Source: Cyclobacterium plantarum
GTDB taxonomy: Bacteria; Bacteroidota; Bacteroidia; Cytophagales; Cyclobacteriaceae
Length of the DNA: 64,000 nucleotides
Direction of reading: 5' to 3'
Assembly (NCBI RefSeq): GCF_011290685.1
Contig: NZ_JAANYN010000013.1
Coordinates: 41,545-105,544, forward strand
In this document: piece after piece, positions 8,132 through 16,687 of the stretch
Layout of the letters: the number at the start of each line of letters is the position of its first letter
Position numbering within the stretch: the first letter of the stretch is position 1
Program-made: the position numbers and the translations under genes
The notes under the pieces: generated by a model
Told to the model about the DNA's origin: nothing
Databases searched by the model: none
Seen by the model: only the letters and a program-made list of their open reading frames with translations

Positions 8132-10141
8132 CTATTGCCGCCTTTCAAATTCATTCTTGGCAGCATCCAGAAAATCGATAAACTTTTGAATATCCGTCTC
8201 ATAGGCAATGGGGCTTACCAGCAATTCTTCCTTATGGTCCAGGATCACATAATAGGGCTGGGCGTTGTTGTTAAATCTGGTGATTTGAAAGTCTGCATTC
8301 TGTTTGCCTATGGTGCTTTTGACCTTGTTGTCATAGCTTGAAGTATACCATTCCGCTTCAGGAAGTTCGTACCGTTCATCAATGTATAGGGCCACCATAA
8401 CGAAATCTTCCTTCAAACGGCTCAGCACCCTGGGGTCTGACCAAACACGGGCTTCCATCTCCCGGCAATTGACACAGCCATGTCCTGTAAAATCAATAAA
8501 CAGGGGTTTATCCTGTCTTTTGGCAGCAGCCAATGCTTGCTCATAATCAAAATAGCCCTGTATTCCATGGGGGAAATGGAGAAAATCGGCATATTTGGGC
8601 ACTTCATCCAGGGTTTGATCTGATGACAAGGAGTTTTCTCTGCTGATTTTCACCAGGTCAAAATCATGGGATGACAAAGGTGGCAGGTATCCACTCAGGG
8701 CTTTTAATGGCGCTCCCCACATGCCCGGAATCATGTACAGTACGAAAACAAAAGTAACCATGGCAAGAAGGAGTCTTGGAACCCCCAAATATTCCATGGG
8801 ACTGTCGTGTGGCAGGCGTAATTTTCCCAGCAGGTAAATGCCCAGGAGAGCAAAGATGACGATCCAGATGGCCAGGTAAATTTCTCTGTCCAGCATGCCC
8901 CAATGGTATACCTGATCAGCAATACTCAGGAACTTAAATGCGAGAGCAAGTTCCAGGAAACCTAAAACTACCTTGACAGAATTGAGCCATCCACCCGATT
9001 TTGGCAAAGAGTTGAGCCATTCGGGGAAAATGGCAAATAAAGTAAATGGAAGGGCAAAAGCCAGGGAAAAGGCAAACATGCCCAAAATGGGCTTTAACAA
9101 GGCTCCGCCCGCAGAACTTATCAGAATTGACCCAACAATAGGTCCGGTACAGGAAAAAGACACAAGCACGAGGGTAAAAGCCATGAAGAAAATGCCCACC
9201 ATGCCCCCTTTATCCGCCTTGGCATCCATTTTATTTACAAAGCCTGTTGGCAGGTTGATCTCAAATAAGCCAAGAAAAGCCAGGGCAAAGAAAATGAATA
9301 CGGCAAAAAAGAAAACATTGGGAATCCAGTGGGTGGAGAGCCAGTTGGCAAATTCAGGACCCTGTATGGCAGCCACAATGGTACCCGCTATGGTGTAAAT
9401 GGCAATGATGGAAAAACCATATATAAAGGCATTTCTAAACCCCTGAACCTTGGATTTGGCCCTCCCCGTAAAAAAAGTTACGGTCATGGGTATCATAGGA
9501 AACACACAAGGTGTAAGCAAAGCGGCCAAACCTGCAAGGAAAGCAATGACCAGAAATCCGATTAGCGACTCCTCCGGCCGTTCCAGAGAAATACTTTCCG
9601 AGGATTCAGCTGAATCTTCCAGCTCATTAAAAACGCCGGCATCGGCTTCACCTGACCCGGGCACGGAGGCCTGTGCATTGCCCAGGGCAATGCTGAATTC
9701 CTCCTGATAATTGATGCACTGATTGGTAATGTCAGAACACATTTGGTATTCCAGGGTACCCTTGATCAGTGCATTTTCCGCTTGTATTAACAGGGTTTGC
9801 CGGAATTCCCCTTCTTTTTCGAAATAAGTAACATCACCTTCCCATATTTCATCATATTTTGTCTTTGGGTCAATGGCCTGCAGCTTACCAAGCGGGCTGA
9901 TCCCGGTGGTGTCTTCCCAAACGATTGCTGTCAGGATAGGGCCAAGGTCAGGGTCAAAATCATTGGAATAGATGTACCAATTGATTGGGATGTCTGCTTC
10001 AAAGATCAGGTTTACTTCCTCCCCAGTCTTTGGCTCAGGGTTTTCCAGGGCGATATCCCATTTAGGGGGAGCAATCACCTGGGCCTGTAAGCCATATGTA
10101 AAAAGGAAAATAAATAGGAAGACTAATTTGTTAGAATGCAT
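8132..10141 (-). CDS. dsbD: Thiol:disulfide interchange protein DsbD
   Basis: Inner-membrane electron carrier that moves reducing power from cytoplasmic thioredoxin to periplasmic thiol proteins. Seen: a signal peptide (MHSNKLVFLFIFLFTYGLQAQ); an N-terminal immunoglobulin-like DsbD-alpha domain (about 25-150); a membrane domain of about eight helices (about 190-500) with the two redox cysteines in LLTPCVFPMIP (C212) and SFSCTGPIVG (C331); and a C-terminal thioredoxin domain with the CxxC motif GHGCVNCREME (C556, C559). All four core cysteines are present. The 669-residue length is normal for Bacteroidota. The nearby redoxin lipoprotein at 16688 could be a client, but that is inference. Confidence 0.95.
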   Translation of the reverse strand: MHSNKLVFLFIFLFTYGLQAQVIAPPKWDIALENPEPKTGEEVNLIFEADIPINWYIYSNDFDPDLGPILTAIVWEDTTGISPLGKLQAIDPKTKYDEIWEGDVTYFEKEGEFRQTLLIQAENALIKGTLEYQMCSDITNQCINYQEEFSIALGNAQASVPGSGEADAGVFNELEDSAESSESISLERPEESLIGFLVIAFLAGLAALLTPCVFPMIPMTVTFFTGRAKSKVQGFRNAFIYGFSIIAIYTIAGTIVAAIQGPEFANWLSTHWIPNVFFFAVFIFFALAFLGLFEINLPTGFVNKMDAKADKGGMVGIFFMAFTLVLVSFSCTGPIVGSILISSAGGALLKPILGMFAFSLAFALPFTLFAIFPEWLNSLPKSGGWLNSVKVVLGFLELALAFKFLSIADQVYHWGMLDREIYLAIWIVIFALLGIYLLGKLRLPHDSPMEYLGVPRLLLAMVTFVFVLYMIPGMWGAPLKALSGYLPPLSSHDFDLVKISRENSLSSDQTLDEVPKYADFLHFPHGIQGYFDYEQALAAAKRQDKPLFIDFTGHGCVNCREMEARVWSDPRVLSRLKEDFVMVALYIDERYELPEAEWYTSSYDNKVKSTIGKQNADFQITRFNNNAQPYYVILDHKEELLVSPIAYETDIQKFIDFLDAAKNEFERRQ

Positions 10142-10186
10142 TATGGATAGATTAATTGCCTTATGGTCCGGTACCTTTTGCTAATT

Positions 10187-10214
10187 AAAAAACGGGATGA
10201 TAAGTTCCTGTTTT
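10187..10214 (-). terminator. Probable terminator after the M20 dipeptidase gene
   Basis: On the minus strand, AAAACAGGAA pairs with TCCCGTTTT (one G:U) and a TTTTTT run follows. It lies between the M20 stop and the dsbD start. Confidence 0.6.
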
Positions 10215-10234
10215 ACTTCAATAAGCGCAAATGC

Positions 10235-11626
10235 TTATTTTTTCTTACCCAAAAGGTTAAAATGCTTGAAGAATAAAGCGATGGTTTCAATGCCTTTGAA
10301 ATAATTATCCAGTCCGTAATGTTCATTGGGGGAATGAATGGCATCTGTGTCCAAACCAAAGCCAAGCAAAATTGGATCCAGGCCAAGAACTTTTTGAAAC
10401 AATGCCGTGATGGGAATGGATCCACCTTCTCTGGTAGGAATCGCTTTCTTTCCGAAAGCCTCCTGTATGGCGGCTTCTGCTGCTTTATATCCAATGGAAT
10501 CTGTAGGAACCACTGCTGCCTGACCTCCATGGTGAGGTACCACTTTAACTTTTACTGCGGGAGGAGCAATGCTTTTAAAATGGTTTTCAAAAAGTTTTGC
10601 GATGCTTTTGTGGTCCTGATCGGGCACCAGGCGCATGGATATCTTGGCTGAAGCCTTGGATGGGAGTACCGTTTTGGCGCCTTCCCCTATGTAGCCACCC
10701 CAAATGCCATTTACATCCAATGTGGGTCTTATGCCTACCCGCTCAATGGTGGTATATCCTTTTTCTCCGTATGTTTCTTTGATATCCAGCTTTCTTTTAA
10801 ATTCACCTTCGTCAAAAGGAGCCTGATTCAATTTGTCCCTATATTCTTTTCCATATTCCTGCACCTGATCATAAAAGCCGGGAATGGTGATATGGTTGTT
10901 TTCATCGTGCAGTGAGGCGATCATCTTACAAAGCACATTGATGGGATTGGCGACTGATCCGCCAAAGGTGCCGCTATGCAGGTCCTTGTCGGGCCCTGTA
11001 ACTTCCACCTGCATGTAGGCCAGCCCCCTTAAACCTACAGTCACAGAGGGATGCTCCAATGAGATCATGGATGTATCGGATATCAGGACCACATCCGCAG
11101 CAAGTTTTTCCTTGTTTGCCCGGACAAAGATGTCCAGGTTTTCGGAGCCTACTTCTTCTTCCCCTTCAATCATGAATTTGACATTACAGGATAGCTCTCC
11201 ACTGGCCAGCATGGCTTCAAAAGCCTTAACATGCATGAAAAATTGCCCTTTGTCATCTGCCGACCCTCTCGCAAAGATGGCACCATTGGGATGAAGCTTG
11301 GTCTTTTTGATTACAGGCTCGAAAGGAGGAGAATCCCACAATTCCAGGGGATCGGCGGGCTGCACATCGTAATGTCCGTATACCAGTACAGTGGGTGCTT
11401 CCGGATCTGTGATTTTCTCGCCATATACGATGGGATAGCCTGCTGTTGGGCATATTTCTGCTTTGTCCACACCAGCTGCTTCCAGGCTTTCCCTCACAAA
11501 ATCAGCGGCTTTAAAAACTTCATTTTTGTAAGCGGGATCTGCACTGACAGAGGGGATTTTTAACAGATTCACCAATTCTCCCAAAAATCTCTCTGAATTC
11601 GATTCAATATATTGTTTTAATGGCAT
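10235..11626 (-). CDS. M20-family dipeptidase (CNDP-like metallopeptidase)
   Basis: Cytoplasmic zinc dipeptidase that hydrolyses short peptides. Seen: the M20 metal-site motif VLVYGHYDVQPADP with the first His and Asp ligands; WDSPPFEP; ARGSADDKGQ; the catalytic Glu region MIEGEEEVGSENLD; an inserted dimerisation domain (TGPDKDLHSGTFGG, about 205-330); and a late His motif (DAIHSPNEHYGLDN). No signal peptide was seen. The 463-residue length is normal. It stands alone between dsbD and oxyR, with about 93 bases to dsbD. Substrate preference cannot be told from the sequence. Confidence 0.92.
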   Translation of the reverse strand: MPLKQYIESNSERFLGELVNLLKIPSVSADPAYKNEVFKAADFVRESLEAAGVDKAEICPTAGYPIVYGEKITDPEAPTVLVYGHYDVQPADPLELWDSPPFEPVIKKTKLHPNGAIFARGSADDKGQFFMHVKAFEAMLASGELSCNVKFMIEGEEEVGSENLDIFVRANKEKLAADVVLISDTSMISLEHPSVTVGLRGLAYMQVEVTGPDKDLHSGTFGGSVANPINVLCKMIASLHDENNHITIPGFYDQVQEYGKEYRDKLNQAPFDEGEFKRKLDIKETYGEKGYTTIERVGIRPTLDVNGIWGGYIGEGAKTVLPSKASAKISMRLVPDQDHKSIAKLFENHFKSIAPPAVKVKVVPHHGGQAAVVPTDSIGYKAAEAAIQEAFGKKAIPTREGGSIPITALFQKVLGLDPILLGFGLDTDAIHSPNEHYGLDNYFKGIETIALFFKHFNLLGKKK

Positions 11627-11682
11627 GCCTTAAATTTGCTTGATTTGAAGACCGAAATTAAAACATTTTGAAGGATTTCACC

Positions 11683-12618
11683 TCATAATTTGAAATTTAC
11701 AAGCTTACCATTTTTGTGGGAAAGCATGTGTTTGGGAACAACGTATTGAATCTCCTCAAATAGCAAATTCACCAATTTCTGCTTTAAAAAACTCCGGGTC
11801 AGAATAAGGCTGACTTCTCTGATAGGGGCATCGCCTATGAAGGGGCGCAAACGACTGGATTCTTCTTCACTCAGCCCATCAGTAGCTAGTTCCGGGAGAA
11901 GGGTAATGCCCTTATATCGGTTAACCATATTTTTCAAACCCTCAAGAGACCCGCTTTCATAATGGAAGTTCATCCGTTTGAATTTGTTTTGATCGCAGAG
12001 GTTGAGCACCTGATCCCGGAAACAATGCCCTTGTTGCAAAACCCATAGATCCTCCGCCATGATATCAGCCGCAGATACTTCAGACTGATCCAGCAAGGGA
12101 TGGTTCTTTGACAGGTAAGCATAAAATTTCTCGTAAAAAATGGGTTTTTCTACAATTCCGGGCTCCTGTAAAGGGGTTACCACCAGGCCGATATCCAACT
12201 CATCATTTTTAAGCTTTTTGAGGATATCTTCCGTCACCATTTCCTGAACTTGCAACTGTACTTTGGGGTATTTATGAATAAAATTTTGAATAAACAAAGG
12301 CAGGAGATAGGGAGCCAAAGTAGGAATGACACCCATTTTTATCAATCCGCTAACATCTCCCTTTAATTGGTAAACCAGTTCTAGTATTCCCTTGCTTTCT
12401 GAGACCACTTTTTTGGCCTGGCCGATGATCATTTCCCCGATTTCCGTTGGAATAACAGGCATTTTTGATCGATCAAAGATGATGATGCCTAATTCTTTTT
12501 CCAGTTTGCTTACCTGAGCACTGAGGGTAGGTTGGGTTACAAAGCAAGCCTCAGCAGCCTGGCCAAAATGGCGAAACCTTTCTACAGCCAATATGTATTC
12601 CAATTGTTGAATAGTCAT
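11683..12618 (-). CDS. oxyR: OxyR-type LysR-family hydrogen-peroxide regulator
   Basis: LysR transcription factor that senses peroxide through a disulfide switch. Seen: an N-terminal winged helix-turn-helix (MTIQQLEYILAVERFRHFGQ..QPTLSAQVSKLEKELG, residues 1-60) and a substrate-binding-type effector domain (about 90-300). In that domain GHCFRDQVLNLC puts the two cysteines at exactly residues 199 and 208, the numbers of the redox pair in E. coli OxyR. The start is fixed by the conserved MTIQQLEY. It is divergent from the iron transporter operon across a 123-base gap, so control of iron uptake by peroxide is a reasonable inference. Confidence 0.93.
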   Translation of the reverse strand: MTIQQLEYILAVERFRHFGQAAEACFVTQPTLSAQVSKLEKELGIIIFDRSKMPVIPTEIGEMIIGQAKKVVSESKGILELVYQLKGDVSGLIKMGVIPTLAPYLLPLFIQNFIHKYPKVQLQVQEMVTEDILKKLKNDELDIGLVVTPLQEPGIVEKPIFYEKFYAYLSKNHPLLDQSEVSAADIMAEDLWVLQQGHCFRDQVLNLCDQNKFKRMNFHYESGSLEGLKNMVNRYKGITLLPELATDGLSEEESSRLRPFIGDAPIREVSLILTRSFLKQKLVNLLFEEIQYVVPKHMLSHKNGKLVNFKL

Positions 12619-12713
12619 TTTTCTAGCCCCGGGTGATTAAACCTTGCCATTTTTATGATGGCGTAAATATAAAAATCTTTTTCCTTTTATTTAGATTTGT
12701 TTTAAATAATACC

Positions 12714-12721
12714 TAATTTTG
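12714..12721 (+). promoter_or_regulatory. Candidate -7 element before the iron ABC operon
   Basis: TAATTTTG matches the Bacteroidota -7 consensus TAnnTTTG and lies 20 bases before the substrate-binding-protein start. A well-spaced -33 TTG is not obvious: the nearest TTTG is only 14 bases upstream. This half of the call is therefore weak. Confidence 0.35.
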
Positions 12722-12741
12722 CCTCAAAATGCAGCACGATT

Positions 12742-13770
12742 ATGGACAACTTTAAAAGTTTATTATTATTTGCTTCTATCTTCTTGGTAGGTATCATCTC
12801 TTGTAAAGAAAATACCGGTGAAGAAGTGAATGTATACACCCACAGGCATTATGATGCAGATCAGCAGTTGTTTGATGCCTTTGCCGAAGAAACGGGGATA
12901 AAGGTAAATGTAGTGAGTGCCAGTGCTGATGAGCTTATTCAAAAGCTGGAATTAGAGGGGGAGGGATCACCCGCAGATGTGTTGATCACCGTTGATGCTG
13001 GAAGACTACACAGGGCAAAGGAGAAAAACCTGTTTCAGGCGGTTGATTCAGAAGTACTCAATGCGAACATTCCCTCCAAATTTCGCAATCCGGAAGGCAT
13101 GTGGTTTGGGTTGACTTATCGGGCACGGATTCTTGCTTATCACAAAGAGCGGGTCAATCCCGATGACCTTGATTCTTATGAAAGCCTTACTGAAGAACAA
13201 TGGAAAGGAAGAATTCTAACCAGGTCATCAGAAAACATATACAATCAATCTCTTCTTGCATCCCTTATTGTGGCACATGGAGCTGATGCAGCAGAAGAAT
13301 GGGCTGCCGGACTATTGAACAATATGGCGAGAGACCCCAAAGGTAGTGATAGGGATCAGGTAAAAGCCGTGGCTTCTGGAGAGGGTGATGTGGCTATAGT
13401 GAATAGTTATTATATAGGAATAATGTTGAATGATGCCAATGAGGAAACAGTAAAGGCCGCCAAACAGGTGGGCATTTTTTTCCCAAACCAGAATGACAGG
13501 GGTACCCATATCAATGTTTCCGGAGCGGGCGTCACCCGTCATGCACCGAATAAGGAAAATGCCATCAGGTTGATAGAATTTTTATCCGGGGAGAAGGCTC
13601 AGGGAGTATTGGCCAATGTAAATTATGAATATCCGGTCAATCCCAAAGTAGCACCATCTGAATTGCTTCAGAGCTGGGGCGACTTTAAGGCTGATGAAAT
13701 TAACCTTTCTCTTTTAGGGGAGAACAACAGTGAGGCAGTAATTATTTTTGATAAAGTAGGTTGGAATTGA
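12742..13770 (+). CDS. Ferric-iron ABC transporter substrate-binding lipoprotein (FbpA/FutA-like)
   Basis: Binds ferric iron outside the inner membrane and hands it to the permease. Seen: a lipoprotein signal (LLLFASIFLVGIISCKEN); the family-1 extracellular binding-protein opening VNVYTHRHYDADQQLFDAFAEETGIKVNVV; VLITVDAGRLHRAKEKNLFQ; and the late tyrosine pair in IVNSYYIGIML, which in FbpA/FutA proteins coordinates iron. The 342-residue length is usual. It is the first gene of a three-gene operon with permease and ATPase and is divergent from oxyR. Iron rather than another cation is inferred from family resemblance and the tyrosines. Confidence 0.9.
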   Translation: MDNFKSLLLFASIFLVGIISCKENTGEEVNVYTHRHYDADQQLFDAFAEETGIKVNVVSASADELIQKLELEGEGSPADVLITVDAGRLHRAKEKNLFQAVDSEVLNANIPSKFRNPEGMWFGLTYRARILAYHKERVNPDDLDSYESLTEEQWKGRILTRSSENIYNQSLLASLIVAHGADAAEEWAAGLLNNMARDPKGSDRDQVKAVASGEGDVAIVNSYYIGIMLNDANEETVKAAKQVGIFFPNQNDRGTHINVSGAGVTRHAPNKENAIRLIEFLSGEKAQGVLANVNYEYPVNPKVAPSELLQSWGDFKADEINLSLLGENNSEAVIIFDKVGWN

Positions 13771-13802
13771 TCGAAACTGCAGTGGGAGGCAGGATTTAGT
13801 TC

Positions 13803-15437
13803 GTGGGATTAGCCAAAAGAAGGTTTTATTGGTGGAACAACTGGATGACGGGTACTTTGCTGGTGCTGTTATTGATTGCTACCCCTTTGCTTACCATTTT
13901 CGTCAAACTTTTTACTTCGCCGGGAAGCAGCTGGTCTCATTTGACGGAGAATTTACTGGTCGGGTATCTTCAAAACACCCTCCTTTTATTGATGGGTGTG
14001 GCTACGATCACTTTTTTGTTGGGTGTTTCTCTGGCCTGGATAGTGACCCACTGTGAGTTTCCCTTGAGAAAGCATTTTGAATGGCTCCTGATTTTGCCAT
14101 TGGGGTTCCCGGGGTATATCATGGCGTATACCTATACCGGACTCCTTGATTATTCGGGTCCTTTGCAGGCTTTTTTGAGAAATCAGTTGGATATTCAGGT
14201 GGTGGGGAGTTTACTGGATATCATGAATCTTCCAGGTGCTGTATTTATTCTGTCCATTACCTTGTTTCCCTACGTGTACCTCTTGTCAAGGGCTTCTTTT
14301 TTACAGCAGTCAAGAACATTTCAGGAGGCAGCGGCCTTATTGGGTAGCAATGATTGGTATACTTTTATCAAAGTCGCTTTGCCCATGGCGAGGCCAGCAA
14401 TAGTAGGAGGGATAGCTTTGGCCTCTATGGAAGTGCTGAACGACTATGGTACAGTGAAGTATTTTGGTGTGGGTACTTTTACCACCGGCATTTTCCGTTC
14501 CTGGTTTTCCATGGGGGACGTAACCACCGCTATTTATTTGGCTGCAATCCTCATGCTATTGGTATTTTCCATTCTATTTTTTGAAGTCATTCAAAGGGGG
14601 AAAAAACGGTTTTCCCCCATCAATTTTATGAGTAAGCCCTTGATAAGGGTCAGGCTCTCAAGGGGAAAAAGAGGGGTGTTAACTGCAGCCTGTTCCCTGG
14701 TTTTTCTGATCAGTTTTTTTATTCCCTTTTTGCAGATCATTCAATGGGTTTGGTTAAGCTATGAGAAGTCAATGAATTCTGACTTTTTTTACCTGGTATT
14801 GAGGAGCTTTGGTCTGGCTGCTGTTTCCGGTTTATTGGTTGCTGTTTTTTCAGTGGTATTGTTGTACAGTTTGCGACTTAGTCCCTTTAATTGGCTCAAG
14901 AACCTGACGAAAGTTGCGATCCTGGGATATGCCATTCCCGGAGCGGTGATCGCTATAGGCATCATGGTGCCGGTGATAGGACTGGATCACTGGTTGAGGG
15001 ATTATTTGTTTATGGGAAATGGGCAAATGATCGTTTCCGGAACTGTTTCGGTATTGCTATTTGCCTATATGGTCCGCTTTATGGCAGTAGGTTATCACCC
15101 TCTTGATGCCGGGTTTCAGAAAACCGGTATTCAGGTCAATGAGGCCAGCCGGCTTTTGGGTCAGAATTCCTGGAAAACACTCTGGAAAATAGAATTGCCT
15201 TTGGTCAGGGCCAGTTTTTTTAGCGCCATCTTGCTGGTTTTTGTAGATGTTTTAAAAGAATTACCCTTAACTTTGATTCTTAGACCGTTTAACTACCATA
15301 CCCTGGCGACCAAAGCTTTTGACATGGCCACTAATGAAATGATAGCAGAATCGGCTAATTCTGCGCTGATCATTATCCTCACCGGAATATTGCCCATAAT
15401 ATTTCTTAACAGGATGATCCGCAATGTTAACATATAG
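13803..15437 (+). CDS. Ferric-iron ABC transporter permease (FbpB-like, fused double permease)
   Basis: Inner-membrane channel of the iron importer. Seen: two tandem permease halves, each with about six transmembrane helices. The EAA-type loops are SRTFQEAAALLGSNDWYTF..LPMARPAI (about 165-200) and VNEASRLLGQNSWKTLWKIELPLVRAS (about 440-475). The 544-residue length fits FbpB/SfuB proteins. The assigned start is GTG at 13803, 32 bases after the binding-protein stop; no upstream ATG in frame was seen. The ATPase gene follows after 20 bases. Confidence 0.92.
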   Translation: MGLAKRRFYWWNNWMTGTLLVLLLIATPLLTIFVKLFTSPGSSWSHLTENLLVGYLQNTLLLLMGVATITFLLGVSLAWIVTHCEFPLRKHFEWLLILPLGFPGYIMAYTYTGLLDYSGPLQAFLRNQLDIQVVGSLLDIMNLPGAVFILSITLFPYVYLLSRASFLQQSRTFQEAAALLGSNDWYTFIKVALPMARPAIVGGIALASMEVLNDYGTVKYFGVGTFTTGIFRSWFSMGDVTTAIYLAAILMLLVFSILFFEVIQRGKKRFSPINFMSKPLIRVRLSRGKRGVLTAACSLVFLISFFIPFLQIIQWVWLSYEKSMNSDFFYLVLRSFGLAAVSGLLVAVFSVVLLYSLRLSPFNWLKNLTKVAILGYAIPGAVIAIGIMVPVIGLDHWLRDYLFMGNGQMIVSGTVSVLLFAYMVRFMAVGYHPLDAGFQKTGIQVNEASRLLGQNSWKTLWKIELPLVRASFFSAILLVFVDVLKELPLTLILRPFNYHTLATKAFDMATNEMIAESANSALIIILTGILPIIFLNRMIRNVNI

Positions 15438-15457
15438 ACAAAATCAGAAATTTTTGC

Positions 15458-16495
15458 ATGGGTATACTCAGGCTACAGGGCATAGATAAACAATATACTA
15501 CATCTGAAGATTATGCGGTAAAGAACATTTCCTTTGAAGTAAAGGAAGGTGAAATACTTGCGCTGGTGGGCGCAAGCGGTTCTGGTAAAACAACGCTGCT
15601 CAGGTTGATTTCCGGGTTGGAGCACCCGGATAGCGGTGCCATTGTATTGTCTGGTAAAACCATGGTGGAAGACAGCAAGTCTGTGCCGGCAAACAAAAGA
15701 AAAGTGGGCATGGTATTTCAGGATTATGCCTTATTTCCACATCTGAATATTCTGGAAAACGTAACCTATGGCATTAGGAATGCCAATCAGGATGCGGAAA
15801 AGTTGGCCAAAGAATCCTTGCAACTGGTAGGGCTGAAAGAGAATTTCAAAAAGTACCCACATCAGCTTTCCGGAGGTCAACAACAGCGGGTTGCCCTTGC
15901 CAGGGCTCTGGCCCCAAATCCAACCATATTGCTATTGGATGAGCCATTTAGCAACCTGGATGCCATGCTAAAGGATCAGGTAAGGGAGGAAATGAGACAA
16001 ATTATAAAACGAACAGGAATTACTGCCATTTTTGTTACCCACGATACCCGAGACGCATTATCTACGGCAGACCGCATTGCCATCCTTCACAAAGGTCACC
16101 TGCAGCAATTGGATACTCCCCGGAAATTGTATGAAGATCCGGTCAATGCTTATGTGGCCAACTTCTTTGGAAGACGAAATCAAATTTTGGCCACTGCGAC
16201 CGAAGATGGTTTTTATACCCCTTTCGGCTTTATCGCTGACGAAAGATCCAGGATATTTCAGGATAAAGTAAGGATACTCTTTCGCCCGGAAGAAATAAAA
16301 TTCAAAAAAAGCCTGAGACAGGCACTTATTGGAACAGTTCTCCATTGTGCTTATTTTGGGGATCACCAGATGGTAAAGCTGAGTGATGAAGCTGGAAAGT
16401 CCATTTATGTCAGGGCCAGTCCTACCCGGCATTTTCTTATTGGAAGCAGTGTTTTTTTTACCATAAGGTCCTTTAAAGCAGAGGATGCCTATTAA
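15458..16495 (+). CDS. Ferric-iron ABC transporter ATP-binding protein (FbpC-like)
   Basis: ATPase that drives the importer. Seen: Walker A GASGSGKTTLLRLISG (about residue 38 on), Q-loop VFQDYALFPHL, signature LSGGQQQRVALARAL, Walker B ILLLDEPFSNLD, and switch His in IFVTHDTRDALS. A C-terminal TOBE-like region (about 240-345, IRVLFRPEEIKF-type) is typical of iron, sulfate and polyamine transporters. The 345-residue length is normal. It is the last gene of the operon, and no clear terminator follows it. Confidence 0.93.
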   Translation: MGILRLQGIDKQYTTSEDYAVKNISFEVKEGEILALVGASGSGKTTLLRLISGLEHPDSGAIVLSGKTMVEDSKSVPANKRKVGMVFQDYALFPHLNILENVTYGIRNANQDAEKLAKESLQLVGLKENFKKYPHQLSGGQQQRVALARALAPNPTILLLDEPFSNLDAMLKDQVREEMRQIIKRTGITAIFVTHDTRDALSTADRIAILHKGHLQQLDTPRKLYEDPVNAYVANFFGRRNQILATATEDGFYTPFGFIADERSRIFQDKVRILFRPEEIKFKKSLRQALIGTVLHCAYFGDHQMVKLSDEAGKSIYVRASPTRHFLIGSSVFFTIRSFKAEDAY

Positions 16496-16609
16496 TTGCT
16501 TCAACTTACTGGAACTATTTATTAGGTATTCAGTAGGGTAGGAATTTTAATAGACAGGTAATTTTTTTCATTCGTTTACACTGAGCTTTAGTTTCTTATG
16601 GTTTTATTT

Positions 16610-16652
16610 AATAGGTATATTGATTAAATTTAATTTTATCAATAAACCTATT
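16610..16652. promoter_or_regulatory. Long inverted repeat upstream of the redoxin gene
   Basis: The arms AATAGGTATATTGAT (16610-16624) and ATCAATAAACCTATT (16638-16652) pair over 15 bases with one mismatch, around a 13-base A/T spacer. There is no T run after it, so it is a poor terminator. Its place 35 bases before the preferred start suggests an operator or a 5' RNA hairpin. Confidence 0.5.
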
Positions 16653-16687
16653 CCAATATGACCTATTCAAATTCATTAGTTGTATCA

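Noticed and set aside
7553..8341. Four small plus-strand open frames with near-identical peptides
   Set aside because: They arise from the tandem repeat itself, have no start signals, and the last runs into dsbD on the opposite strand.
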